Part shown: piece after piece, positions 33,696 through 42,166 of the stretch
How positions within the stretch are numbered: position 1 is the first letter of the stretch
Layout of the letters: the number at the start of each line of letters is the position of its first letter
Source of the DNA: Methylonatrum kenyense
GTDB taxonomy: Bacteria; Pseudomonadota; Gammaproteobacteria; Nitrococcales; Aquisalimonadaceae
DNA length: 64,000 bases
Direction of reading: 5' to 3'
Assembly: GCF_023195885.1 (NCBI RefSeq)
Contig: NZ_JALPKO010000011.1
Location: 1 to 64,000, forward strand
Notes under the pieces: generated by a model
The model's database searches: none
Seen by the model: the letters and a program-made list of their open reading frames with translations, nothing else
Told to the model about the DNA's origin: nothing
Translations under genes and position numbers: made by a program

Positions 33696-35360
33696 CTAAT
33701 CGCTCTCGCTCTTGTACTTCTCCCGCAGGTAGTTGCGGATCGAGATGGCGGTGACGTTGAGGATGATGATCAATAGCACCAGGATCAGTGCGGTCGCATA
33801 GACCAGCGGCCGGCCAGCCTCCACATTCGGGCTTTGGAAGCCGACGTCGTAGATATGGAACCCCAGGTGCATGAAGGCCCGGTCCAGGTGCAGGAACGGG
33901 AAGCTGCCGTCAATGGGCAGGTTCGGCGCCAGCTTGACCACACCGACCAGCATCAGCGGCGCTACCTCACCGGCGGCACGGGCCACGGCCAGGATCAGAC
34001 CGGTCATCATGGCCGGTGCGGCCAGCGGCACGACGATTCGCCACAGCGTTTCGGCCTTGGTCGCGCCCAGCGCCAGGCTGCCCTGGCGAATCGTGCTCGG
34101 AATCCGTGACAGACCTTCCTCGGTGGACACGATCACCACCGGCAGCGTCAGCAGGGCCAGGGTCAGCGAAGCCCAGATGATCGCCGGACTGCCGAAGGTG
34201 GGTGCCGGCAGGGCCTCGGGATAGAACGTTCGGTCGATGCTGCCGCCGAGGAAGTAGACGAAGAAGCCGAGCCCGAACACGCCGAACACGATCGAGGGCA
34301 CGCCGGCCAGGTTGTTCACCGAAATGCGGATGGTCCGCACCAGGGGACCCTGCTTGGCATATTCGCGCAGATAGATCGCGGCCATGACGCCGAACGGCGT
34401 GACCACGATGGACATCAGGATGACCATCAGCACGGTGCCGAAGATCGCCGGCAGGATGCCGCCCTCGGTGTTCGCCTCGCGCGGGAAGCCGCTGACAAAA
34501 TCCCAGAACGTGCTGCCGTAATGCGAGAGCTTCGCGCCCAGACCCATGTCGTTGGGCCAGGTGGCCCGCACGATATCAGCCAGCAGGACCTCCTGGGTGC
34601 GGCCGTCCATCAACTCGGCGGTGATGCCGTAGCGACGGATCTCCCGGCGCAGCTCGTTGCGCCGCTGCTCCAGCTCGTCGTATTGCGACTGGAACTCGGC
34701 CCGCCGGTCGTCGAGCAGGGCTTCCTGTTCCGCGCGCTCCTCGTCGCTTAGCTGCGGGTTGAGTTCCAGGGCCCGCCGCTGCAGGCGGATCTGTTCGATC
34801 TCGTGGTTGACCGCACCGATCTCGAACCGCTCGATACGCTGGATCTCGCGCACGCTGGTCCGGGTTTCCTCGAGCTGCGACTCGAACGCGGCGCGGGCGT
34901 CGGCACCCTCGGCGACCACCTCACCGTCTTCCCGGTAGTCCTTGAGATAGCCGATCAGGTCGCCCCAGGTCAGGCGCTCCAGCACCATGGCCTCGCGCGG
35001 GTAGCGGAATTCCGAGGCGTTCTCGCCGATGTACCAGACGAAATCCCGGCCCGTGGCGTCACGGTTGCCGCGCTTGATCAGATGGCGCGTGACGATTTCC
35101 TGGTCCTCGGGCACCTCATAGCCGGCATCGCGCATGGCCGCCGCAGTCATGGTTTCCGAGCGGCTGAGCTCGCCCAGCACGCGTTCCGGCTCGTCTCCGG
35201 ATACGGCGTAGTCGAACTCGGCCACGGCCTTCGGCCAGAAGTGACCCAGGCCGTTGACGGCGATCATCAGCAGCAGCCCGACCACCATGATCAGACTCAC
35301 GGTAACGGCTCCGGCGTTGAGCCAGATCCAGGGCGTGCCGCTCTTGAACCAGTTATTCAT
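33696..35360 (-). CDS. pstA: Phosphate ABC transporter permease PstA, long form with periplasmic coiled coil
   Basis: This 554-residue protein has the first membrane helix at about 12-35. A long insertion (about 45-270, DUF3333 type) follows, with a charged, heptad-like stretch (about 155-240) predicted to form a coiled coil, and then the standard permease core with the EAA-like loop LSRIPSTIRQGSLALGATKA. Together with PstC it forms the phosphate channel. The start at 35360 follows GGCAGGA. The gene lies 26 bases after pstC. Confidence 0.93.
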   Translation of the reverse strand: MNNWFKSGTPWIWLNAGAVTVSLIMVVGLLLMIAVNGLGHFWPKAVAEFDYAVSGDEPERVLGELSRSETMTAAAMRDAGYEVPEDQEIVTRHLIKRGNRDATGRDFVWYIGENASEFRYPREAMVLERLTWGDLIGYLKDYREDGEVVAEGADARAAFESQLEETRTSVREIQRIERFEIGAVNHEIEQIRLQRRALELNPQLSDEERAEQEALLDDRRAEFQSQYDELEQRRNELRREIRRYGITAELMDGRTQEVLLADIVRATWPNDMGLGAKLSHYGSTFWDFVSGFPREANTEGGILPAIFGTVLMVILMSIVVTPFGVMAAIYLREYAKQGPLVRTIRISVNNLAGVPSIVFGVFGLGFFVYFLGGSIDRTFYPEALPAPTFGSPAIIWASLTLALLTLPVVIVSTEEGLSRIPSTIRQGSLALGATKAETLWRIVVPLAAPAMMTGLILAVARAAGEVAPLMLVGVVKLAPNLPIDGSFPFLHLDRAFMHLGFHIYDVGFQSPNVEAGRPLVYATALILVLLIIILNVTAISIRNYLREKYKSESD

Positions 35361-35386
35361 TGATCGTTCCTGCCGTGGCTGCCGGA

Positions 35387-37702
35387 TTACAGCGAGCTGT
35401 ACTTGCGCCGCAGGCGCTGGCGCACCAGCTCTGCCGCGGTATTGACGACAAAGGTGAGGACGAACAGCACCAGCGCGGCCAGGAACAGGATCCGGTAATG
35501 GGTGCCACCGACCGCGGTCTCGCCCATTTCCACGGCAATGTTCGCCGACAGCGTGCGCATGCCCTCGAAGATGTTGAAGTTGACCACCGGGCTGTTGCCG
35601 GTCGCCATCAGCACGATCATGGTCTCGCCGACCGCGCGGCCGAAGCCGATCATCACCGCCGAGAAGATCCCCGGGCTGGCGGTCAGCAGCACCACCTTGA
35701 CCATGGTCTGCCACGGCGTCGCACCCAGGGCCAGCGAGCCCTGGGTCAGGTGCTTGGGCACGTTGAACACCGCGTCCTCGGAGATCGAGTAGATGGTCGG
35801 AATGACCGCGAAGCCCATGGCGATGCCCACCACCAGGGCGTTGCGCTGGTCATAGGTGATGCCGACATCGGTCAGCCACTGGCGCATGTCGCCGTTGAAG
35901 AACCAGATCTCGATCAGCGGGCTGGTGGCGACACAGGCCCAGACCGTCAGGATCACCACCGGCACCAGCAGCGCCGCCTCCCAGCCGTCCGGCACCAGAC
36001 GCCGGGCCAGCGGGCCGATATGCACGCTCCACAGCCAGGCGAACACCAGCATCGCCAGTGGCGTGAACAGCAGTATCGTGAACACCGATGGCAGGTTGGC
36101 CTCGACGAACGGCGCCAGCCAGAGCCCGGCGAGGAAACCGAGGATCACGGTGGGCAGGGCCTCCATGATCTCGATGGTGGGCTTCACCGAACTGCGCATG
36201 CGGGGCGACATGAAGTAGGCACTGTAGATGGCGCCCATGATCGCGATCGGGGTCGCGAACAGCATCGCGTAGAAGGCCGCCTTCAGCGTGCCGACGGTCA
36301 GCGGCACCAGCGAAAACTTGGGTTCGAACTCATCGGTCGCCGATGAGGACTGCCAGACGAATTCGGGTTCCGAGCGTCCCTCGTACCAGACCCGGTTCCA
36401 CAGCGCCGACAACGACATTTCGGGATGCGCGTTGCGCACATCAAGCGCATGCAGGCGCTCGTTGTCGTCCACCGCGAACAGCGCATTGGCGCGGGGCGCG
36501 AAGGCCAGGGTGCGGATCGAACCACCATCACCGATCCGGGTCGAGAGCAGGGTCTGCTCCGAGGTGGAGAAATGCAGCTTCAGACCGCCCGCCTCGTCGG
36601 CGGTGGCGAAACCCTTGCGGCCGTATTCCGGCGCGATGGTGCGGATCGGCGCGTCGTGGCCGTCAAAGCCTCGCACCCGGGTCAGGCGGCGCACATTGTC
36701 CGCATCGCGGACCAGGAACCACTGGCTCACGCTGCCATCCGAACCCCCGACGATCAGGGATTCCGAACCGAGCAGATATTCCATCGCCGTGACCGCGGCA
36801 TCATCGCCGTCGATCACCCGGGTCACGTCCACCAGCTGCGCATCCGCCGGACGTGCGATGTTGTAATAATGCACCTGCCCGGCCTCGTCACCGAGCAGCA
36901 GCACCCGCCCGGTGATATCGATCAGCATGCGGGTAACGTCGGCATTCTCCGGCGGCGTCAGATCGAAGCGCTTGACCTCGACCGTGGTCTCGCCGGTCAT
37001 GAACGAGGTGGTCTCGGCGAAGTTGACCAGGATCAGGCGATCATCGGCCAGTTCGACAGCCAGCATGATGCCGCCGGATCCGCGCTGGATGGCCAGGTTG
37101 CGGACCGGGGTGCCGTCTCCGGCGATGTCCAGCAGCTGGCCTTCCTCGGTTTCCATCGGAAACTTGATCCGGCCGCTGACACGGCGCTCACCGTCGCGGA
37201 ATTCCTCGTCAAACACATGCTCGACGATCAGCACCTCGCCACTGTCCAGCCCGTAGGCGGAGATCCGCGTACGCGGCTCGGCCTGGGCCCGGGCCGTGAC
37301 CTGGGTACCCTCACCCAACGGCACCTCGAAGGTGTCGCTGACCTCACCGTCGAGCGGATTGAAAAAAACGGCCCGGCGGTCATCGGTAAAACGAACGGCC
37401 AGCGAGCGATGCCGGTTCGAGGCCACATGCACGGTCTCGACATCGGCACCACCCGGCGCCTCGTAGCTGGACTGCAGCTCGGTGGAAGCCGACTCCAGCA
37501 GCGGAAAGACTTCTGAGAACAGGTAAATGAAAATCAGCGCCAGCGCCCCAATGACACCCACACCGAAGACCGCAACCAGCACCTTGGCGGCGACATCCTT
37601 GACCGCGCGCCAACGCCGCAGGCGTTTGCGGGCATCACCGCTTGGAAGCAGGCTGCGCACCGAACCGGATCCTGCTTCCGGCCTGCTGGAGAGATCATTC
37701 AT
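35387..37702 (-). CDS. pstC: Phosphate ABC transporter permease PstC, long form with propeller-like insert
   Basis: This 771-residue protein has a first membrane helix at about 40-65. A periplasmic insert of about 380 residues follows, with recurring blade-like strands (SLAVRFTDDRR, NLAIQRGSGGI, VTAMEYLLGSESLIVGGSDG, IRTLAFAPRANALFAVDD) typical of a WD40-like beta-propeller. The permease core then begins near residue 470 and carries LTQGSLALGATPWQTMVKV. Long PstC forms occur in Pseudomonas and Vibrio. A Pho box lies 56 bases upstream of the start at 37702. Confidence 0.93.
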   Translation of the reverse strand: MNDLSSRPEAGSGSVRSLLPSGDARKRLRRWRAVKDVAAKVLVAVFGVGVIGALALIFIYLFSEVFPLLESASTELQSSYEAPGGADVETVHVASNRHRSLAVRFTDDRRAVFFNPLDGEVSDTFEVPLGEGTQVTARAQAEPRTRISAYGLDSGEVLIVEHVFDEEFRDGERRVSGRIKFPMETEEGQLLDIAGDGTPVRNLAIQRGSGGIMLAVELADDRLILVNFAETTSFMTGETTVEVKRFDLTPPENADVTRMLIDITGRVLLLGDEAGQVHYYNIARPADAQLVDVTRVIDGDDAAVTAMEYLLGSESLIVGGSDGSVSQWFLVRDADNVRRLTRVRGFDGHDAPIRTIAPEYGRKGFATADEAGGLKLHFSTSEQTLLSTRIGDGGSIRTLAFAPRANALFAVDDNERLHALDVRNAHPEMSLSALWNRVWYEGRSEPEFVWQSSSATDEFEPKFSLVPLTVGTLKAAFYAMLFATPIAIMGAIYSAYFMSPRMRSSVKPTIEIMEALPTVILGFLAGLWLAPFVEANLPSVFTILLFTPLAMLVFAWLWSVHIGPLARRLVPDGWEAALLVPVVILTVWACVATSPLIEIWFFNGDMRQWLTDVGITYDQRNALVVGIAMGFAVIPTIYSISEDAVFNVPKHLTQGSLALGATPWQTMVKVVLLTASPGIFSAVMIGFGRAVGETMIVLMATGNSPVVNFNIFEGMRTLSANIAVEMGETAVGGTHYRILFLAALVLFVLTFVVNTAAELVRQRLRRKYSSL

Positions 37703-37757
37703 GGGGGAAGTCCGCGTTCATGAACTGCGTGATTTCGGCGGATGCTACGTGCCGTCC

Positions 37758-37786
37758 ATGACAGTTCCGTGACGGAAATATGACTG
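37758..37786 (-). promoter_or_regulatory. Pho box upstream of pstC
   Basis: On the minus strand three PhoB half-sites are spaced exactly 11 bases apart: CAGTCAT, CCGTCAC and CTGTCAT (consensus CTGTCAT). It lies between the pstS terminator and pstC, which gives pstCAB its own phosphate-starvation promoter. Confidence 0.85.
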
Positions 37787-37821
37787 AACGGAGACAGCAG
37801 CTTGCGACGGCGGCAGAAACA

Positions 37822-37849
37822 GAAAAGCCCTGCCTGGGCAGGGCTTTTC
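37822..37849 (-). terminator. Intrinsic terminator after pstS
   Basis: GAAAAGCCCTGCC-TG-GGCAGGGCTTTTC is a perfect 13-base stem, followed by a T-rich stretch on the minus strand. It lies 25 bases past the pstS stop and so separates pstS from pstC. Confidence 0.88.
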
Positions 37850-37873
37850 CGGTTTTTCGCGCAAGACCGAGGC

Positions 37874-38857
37874 TCAGAGACCCAGCTTCTCGCGTTCCTG
37901 CTGGGCGACGGCGGCCGGCAACGGGATGAAACCGTCACGCACCGTGACGTCCTGGCCCTGCTGCGACAGCACCAGCTTCAGGAACTCGCCAACCCGCGGT
38001 TCCAGGTCCCGTTCCGGGTGCTTGTTCACGAAGACATAAAGAAAACGGGCCAGCGGATAATCGCCCGAGGCCGCGGTTTCGGCGCTCGGCTCGGCCATCA
38101 CGCTGTCGGCGTCGTGGGCCAGCGGAATCGCACGCACGCCGGAGGTCTCGTAGCCGATGCCGGAATAGCCGATGCCGTTCAGCGACTCGGTCACACCCTG
38201 AACCACCGAAGCGGAACCCGGCTGCTCGTTGATGGAGTCCTTGAAGTCGCCATCACAGAGTGCGTTCTGGCGAAAGAAACCGTAGGTACCGGACACCGCG
38301 TTACGGCTGTAGAGCGTGATATCGCGGTTGGCCCAACTGCCTTCCAGCCCCAATTGTCCCCAGCGGGTGATGTCCTCGTCATGGCCGCAGCGGCGGGTGG
38401 AGGAAAACACCGCGTCGACCTGCGGGATGGTCATGCCCTCGATCGGGTTGTCACGGTTGACGAACACGGCAATGGTGTCGATGGCAACCCGTACCGGTGT
38501 GGCCGGATAACCATGGGCCGCTTCGAATTCGGCCTCTTCGCTGTCGCGCATCGCGCGGCTCATCGGGCCGAACTGCGAAGTGCCCTCGGCCAGCGCCGGC
38601 GGCGCGGTGCCGGTGCCGGCACCCTGGATCTGCACATTGACGTTCGGGTAGAAGCCGTTGAACTCCTCGGCCCACAGCGTCATCAGGTTGTTCAGCGTGT
38701 CGGAACCAATCGAGGTCAAATTGCCGGAGACGCCGGACGTGCTTTCGTAGATCGGCAGGTTCGGATCCACCTGCACCTGCGACTCGGCAAAGGCCGTGGC
38801 GCTGAAGGCGGTCACGGTCGCGGCGGCGATCAGGCCGGCCAGGGAATGCTTGCTCAT
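37874..38857 (-). CDS. pstS: Periplasmic phosphate-binding protein
   Basis: This 327-residue protein has a signal peptide ending TAFAES. The phosphate-binding fold follows, with the first helix-loop GNLTSIGSDTLNNLM, MSRAMRDSE and the dipole loop RNAVSGTYGFF that contacts phosphate. It hands phosphate to PstCA. The start at 38857 (MSKHSLAGLI) has GGAG upstream; the longer reading upstream includes the Pho box and is not coding. It has its own promoter and terminator, so it can be made in excess. Confidence 0.94.
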   Translation of the reverse strand: MSKHSLAGLIAAATVTAFSATAFAESQVQVDPNLPIYESTSGVSGNLTSIGSDTLNNLMTLWAEEFNGFYPNVNVQIQGAGTGTAPPALAEGTSQFGPMSRAMRDSEEAEFEAAHGYPATPVRVAIDTIAVFVNRDNPIEGMTIPQVDAVFSSTRRCGHDEDITRWGQLGLEGSWANRDITLYSRNAVSGTYGFFRQNALCDGDFKDSINEQPGSASVVQGVTESLNGIGYSGIGYETSGVRAIPLAHDADSVMAEPSAETAASGDYPLARFLYVFVNKHPERDLEPRVGEFLKLVLSQQGQDVTVRDGFIPLPAAVAQQEREKLGL

Positions 38858-38946
38858 TGGAATACTCCGTTGTTCGCGTTCGCAATCATTGAACTGCGCT
38901 TTTCCCGGTGAGAGCCCGAGAACGAGTCGGAGTATGGGGAGCGAGT

Positions 38947-38975
38947 GTGACAGGACTGTGAAGGGGGAGTGACGA
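38947..38975 (-). promoter_or_regulatory. Pho box upstream of pstS
   Basis: On the minus strand the half-sites TCGTCAC, CCTTCAC and CTGTCAC lie exactly 11 bases apart, 90 bases upstream of the pstS start. The middle half-site is the weakest. Confidence 0.82.
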
Positions 38976-39008
38976 CCACATGAAGCCGCCGCAGGCGGCT
39001 TCATGTGG
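38976..39008 (-). terminator. 15-base hairpin between phoR and pstS
   Basis: CCACATGAAGCCGCC-GCA-GGCGGCTTCATGTGG is a perfect stem with a 3-base loop. It directly adjoins the Pho box of pstS and lies 87 bases past the phoR stop. It has no T-run. It may end the phoBR transcript or insulate the pstS promoter. Confidence 0.6.
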
Positions 39009-39018
39009 AGGTTTCAGA

Positions 39019-39208
39019 CACGCAGTTTTCAGTGTTCAGACAGGGCGGCCGGGGTTCCCGGGATTACACGGTGGGCACCACTGAGCCTGCGACACTAGCG
39101 AGAGTTTTCCCGTCTCTTGCCTTGGTCTTCATCTTTGTCTTTGTCTGAAAACTGAACACTGAAACCTGAATCACTTCGCCCCTGCTCACTGAAACCTGAA
39201 TCACTTCG
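39019..39208. repeat. Family 2-like repeat region reaching into phoR
   Basis: GCAGTTTTCAGTGTTCAGAC near 39022-39041 is inverted relative to CTGAACACTGAAA near 39151-39163. In addition a 22-base segment CACTGAAACCTGAATCACTT(CG) occurs twice with a 30-base period (39157-39178 and 39187-39208). The words AAACCTGAA and CTGAAAC recur in copy 2 at 32756-32784, which links the families. The part from 39095 on is translated as the PhoR tail. Confidence 0.6.
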
Positions 39209-40573
39209 GTCGTGATCACCTGTGCCTTCCTCGAGTGTCAATCGCTCGGGGAAGGTGACACTGAAACGGCTGCCCTCGCCTGCCTCGGAGTGGATCTGCA
39301 GGCGGGTGCCGTAACGGCCGAGCACGTGCTTGACTATGGAAAGACCGAGACCGGTGCCACCGGTACGGGAGGAACGGCCGGAGTCGACCCGGTAGAAACG
39401 CTCGGTCAGCCTCGGTAGATGCTGGGGAGAAATGCCCGGCCCGTTATCCTCGACCTGGAAGTGGGCGCGATTGCCGCGACGCTGCCACAGGACGCGGATC
39501 CTGCCGCCGGACTGGGTGTATTTTACGGCATTGAACACCAGGTTCGACAGTGCGCTGCGGAGTTCCGATTCCTCGCCAAGGATCCAGAGCCCGGGATCCA
39601 CATCCAGCGTTATCTCGTGGCCGTTCTCGGCACTCAGGGTTTTCGCCTCCTCGCCAAGTACCCGCAGCAGTTCCGGCATGTTCACCGGCTTCATTTCCAC
39701 CGGCCTCTGCTCGGTTTCCAACCGGGACAGGGTCAGCAGGTCTTCCACCAGGCGATCCATGCGCAGCGATTGCTGATGAATCAGCTCCAGGGCGCGCCGG
39801 ACCTGTGCCTCGGCGTGACCGAGTTGGTCGCTCAGATTCTCCGAGACACCCTGAATCACGGTCAGCGGCGTCCGCAGTTCATGCGAGATGTTGGCCACGA
39901 AATCCCGCCGCATGCGCTCCAGCCGGTACAGGCGCGTAATGTCCCGCGCCAGCATCAGACGCTGATTCTCGGCATAGGGGATAAGCCGGATTTCCAGCAT
40001 CAGCTCCTCGTTCACCGGTGAAGGTACCGTGATGGTCGAGGTCTCCTGCTCCTCACGCCGGACGAAGGCGCCGAATTCGGGGTGGCGGAACAGGTTGGCG
40101 ATGCGCTGCCCCTCGTCCTGCGGCCAGCTCAGCCCCAACATGTCGCCGGCCGGCCCGTTCCACCACTGGATCTCGCCGTTCTCGCGCAGGATGACCGCCC
40201 CATCCGGCATGGCATTGATGCCCTCGCGGATGCCCTGGAGGATTTTTGCCAGCTTGCGCCGGCGGCCACGCTGGCGCCGCTGCAGGCGATGAATGCCGTT
40301 GAAGATCTCGCCCCATAGGCCGCTGGAATCGGGCGGCTCGAGGCTACGTCCCTGACGCAGCCAGCGCTCCAGTCGCACTTGATTGTGAATGTTCCAGACC
40401 AGGTAGACGGCGGTGCCGAGAAACAGACCCAGCAGCAGGTGTCCGACGAGGAAACCGATCGCGGCCGAGACGGCCGTTACCAATAGAAGACGCAGGAAAA
40501 CAGCGGGCCATGGGGATTGGCCCGATAACGGATCCCTCACGGCTGGTCCATCACGGCGCGGCAGCAGGCGCAT
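39095..40573 (-). CDS. phoR: Phosphate regulon sensor kinase PhoR
   Basis: This 492-residue kinase has N-terminal membrane helices (about 25-60), a PAS domain (about 110-215), HisKA with the phospho-accepting His in VANISHELRTPLTVI, and an ATPase with VEDNGPGI and GGTGLGLSIVKHVL. It phosphorylates PhoB when phosphate is low. After the usual end (SRFSVTFPERL) it carries about 45 extra polar residues with a tandem repeat (RSDSGFSEQG / RSDSGFSVQF) encoded by repeat DNA. The gene follows phoB by 22 bases. Confidence 0.94.
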   Translation of the reverse strand: MRLLPRRDGPAVRDPLSGQSPWPAVFLRLLLVTAVSAAIGFLVGHLLLGLFLGTAVYLVWNIHNQVRLERWLRQGRSLEPPDSSGLWGEIFNGIHRLQRRQRGRRRKLAKILQGIREGINAMPDGAVILRENGEIQWWNGPAGDMLGLSWPQDEGQRIANLFRHPEFGAFVRREEQETSTITVPSPVNEELMLEIRLIPYAENQRLMLARDITRLYRLERMRRDFVANISHELRTPLTVIQGVSENLSDQLGHAEAQVRRALELIHQQSLRMDRLVEDLLTLSRLETEQRPVEMKPVNMPELLRVLGEEAKTLSAENGHEITLDVDPGLWILGEESELRSALSNLVFNAVKYTQSGGRIRVLWQRRGNRAHFQVEDNGPGISPQHLPRLTERFYRVDSGRSSRTGGTGLGLSIVKHVLGRYGTRLQIHSEAGEGSRFSVTFPERLTLEEGTGDHDRSDSGFSEQGRSDSGFSVQFSDKDKDEDQGKRRENSR

Positions 40574-40595
40574 GATTCAGGCCCAGCCAGGCCGT

Positions 40596-41285
40596 TTACG
40601 GCTTGGCGGAAAACCGGTATCCGGCACCACGGACGGTCTGCACCAGGCGATCGTGCCCGCTGTGGGCGATGGACTTGCGCAGGCGGCGGATGTGGACATC
40701 GACGGTGCGTTCCTCGACATACACGTTCATGCCCCACACGTTATCCAGTAACTGACCACGGGTATAGACGCGCTCCGGATGGGTCATGAAGAAATGCAGC
40801 AATCGGAATTCGGTGGGACCCATATCAACCGCGGCATCGTTGACACTGACCCGATGACTCACCGGGTCAAGCCGCAGCCCCTCCACCTCGAGCACCTCCT
40901 CGGCACTCATCGGCGAGGCGCGGCGCAGCACCGCCTTGATGCGGGCGGTCAGCTCCCGTGGCGAGAACGGCTTGGTCACGAAGTCGTCGGCACCGGACTC
41001 GAGCCCACGGACCTTGTCCTCTTCCTCGCCGCGCGCGGTCAGCATGATGATCGGGATGTCGCTGCACAACGGATCCTTCTTGATCCGCCGCGAGAAGTCG
41101 ATACCGCTCATGCCGGGCAGCATCCAATCCAGCAGGATCAGGTCGGGCACATGCTCGTTCAGCAGAGTAAAACCCTCCTCTCCGGACTCTGCCTGATGCA
41201 CCTCGTAGCCGGCGACACTCAGCGCCATCATCACCATTTCGCGGATCGGCGCCTCATCTTCAACGATCAGTATCTTCACTGCCAT
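40596..41285 (-). CDS. phoB: Phosphate regulon response regulator PhoB
   Basis: This 229-residue OmpR-family regulator has the receiver acidic pair in IVEDEAP, the phospho-accepting Asp in [10 protein letters not shown], Lys in [11 protein letters not shown], and a C-terminal winged helix ([34 protein letters not shown]). It binds the Pho boxes found upstream of pstS, pstC and itself. Length and domain order are standard. Confidence 0.96.
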   Translation of the reverse strand: MAVKILIVEDEAPIREMVMMALSVAGYEVHQAESGEEGFTLLNEHVPDLILLDWMLPGMSGIDFSRRIKKDPLCSDIPIIMLTARGEEEDKVRGLESGADDFVTKPFSPRELTARIKAVLRRASPMSAEEVLEVEGLRLDPVSHRVSVNDAAVDMGPTEFRLLHFFMTHPERVYTRGQLLDNVWGMNVYVEERTVDVHIRRLRKSIAHSGHDRLVQTVRGAGYRFSAKP

Positions 41286-41368
41286 GCCGATTCAGTTCCT
41301 CGCTGAGGAAACCGCTGCTCGATTCCTGCATCCGGGACCGGGTCCGCGATTGCCAGACTGGTTCGGCG

Positions 41369-42166
41369 TCATTCAATAGCAACCTTGTGACCGTTTTGTG
41401 ACAGCAACATGTCGCGCATGTGACGTTCCACGACGTCGCGCAGACTGGCGCGGTCGTGGCCGATGCTCGACAGCGTATCGCCCGCGATCAACCGCGCCTC
41501 CACCCGGGGCTCGCCGGCAAGCCGGATGACCTGCGCGATGAGGTTCTGGTTGTCGACAAAGGGTGTCCGGCAGTTGACGCTGCCGTCCGGATTCAGATAG
41601 CGCAACAGCAGTGGCTGCACCGGCACCTTGGCGTCGACGGCCGCCTGGAACAGGCGATGCTTCAGCGGCAGCAGGTCCATGCCGCGCGTGGTGGTGCCTT
41701 CGGGAAAGAAGGCCACGCGATCGGGCAGGTGCAGCCGCTCGACCATATCGGCCACCACCTTCGGCGCCGCCCGCGGGTTGCCGCGCTGCACATAGAGCGT
41801 GCCCAGGCAGGTGGCAACGAAACCGATGCCCGGCCAGCGACGCACTTCCTCCTTGCTGAGAAAACTCACCGGATGGTCGGCCGAAATCACCAGGATATCG
41901 AGCCAGGAGACATGATTCGCGGCCAGCAGCACAGGGGGATCGGCAATCCTCTCGCCGGCATGCCGGATACGGACGCCGAGCAAGCGGCAGATACTGTGGC
42001 ACCAGAATGCCTGGGCACGACGGCCGAGACCGCCATGCAGGGGTTTCTGCAGCAGACGGTCGATCGCGACACAGGCGAGGATGACGACAACGCCCAGCAT
42101 AACGTGCAGAAACAGGACGGGAATCCGGACCAGGCGCCGGAGGTTGGGCAACACATATGCACCCAT
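41369..42166 (-). CDS. 1-acyl-glycerol-3-phosphate acyltransferase (PlsC-like)
   Basis: This 265-residue membrane enzyme has an N-terminal helix and the acyltransferase motifs I (NHVSWLD, HxxxxD), II (GTLYVQRG) and III (FFPEGTTTRG). It transfers an acyl chain to lysophosphatidic acid or a related lysolipid. The ATG at 42166 shares a base with the DUF1631 stop (TGATG), so the two are coupled. The 3' end carries the phoB Pho box. Confidence 0.88.
   Translation of the reverse strand: MGAYVLPNLRRLVRIPVLFLHVMLGVVVILACVAIDRLLQKPLHGGLGRRAQAFWCHSICRLLGVRIRHAGERIADPPVLLAANHVSWLDILVISADHPVSFLSKEEVRRWPGIGFVATCLGTLYVQRGNPRAAPKVVADMVERLHLPDRVAFFPEGTTTRGMDLLPLKHRLFQAAVDAKVPVQPLLLRYLNPDGSVNCRTPFVDNQNLIAQVIRLAGEPRVEARLIAGDTLSSIGHDRASLRDVVERHMRDMLLSQNGHKVAIE
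41387..41404 (-). promoter_or_regulatory. Pho box upstream of phoB, inside the acyltransferase 3' end
   Basis: On the minus strand CTGTCAC-AAAA-CGGTCAC gives two PhoB half-sites 11 bases apart, 102 bases upstream of the phoB start. It lies within the last codons of the acyltransferase gene (stop at 41369). It fits self-activation of phoBR. Confidence 0.7.

Noticed and set aside
35360-36346. A 328-codon plus-strand frame opposite pstC
   Set aside because: It is a His/Gln/Arg-rich shadow of the PstC permease core.
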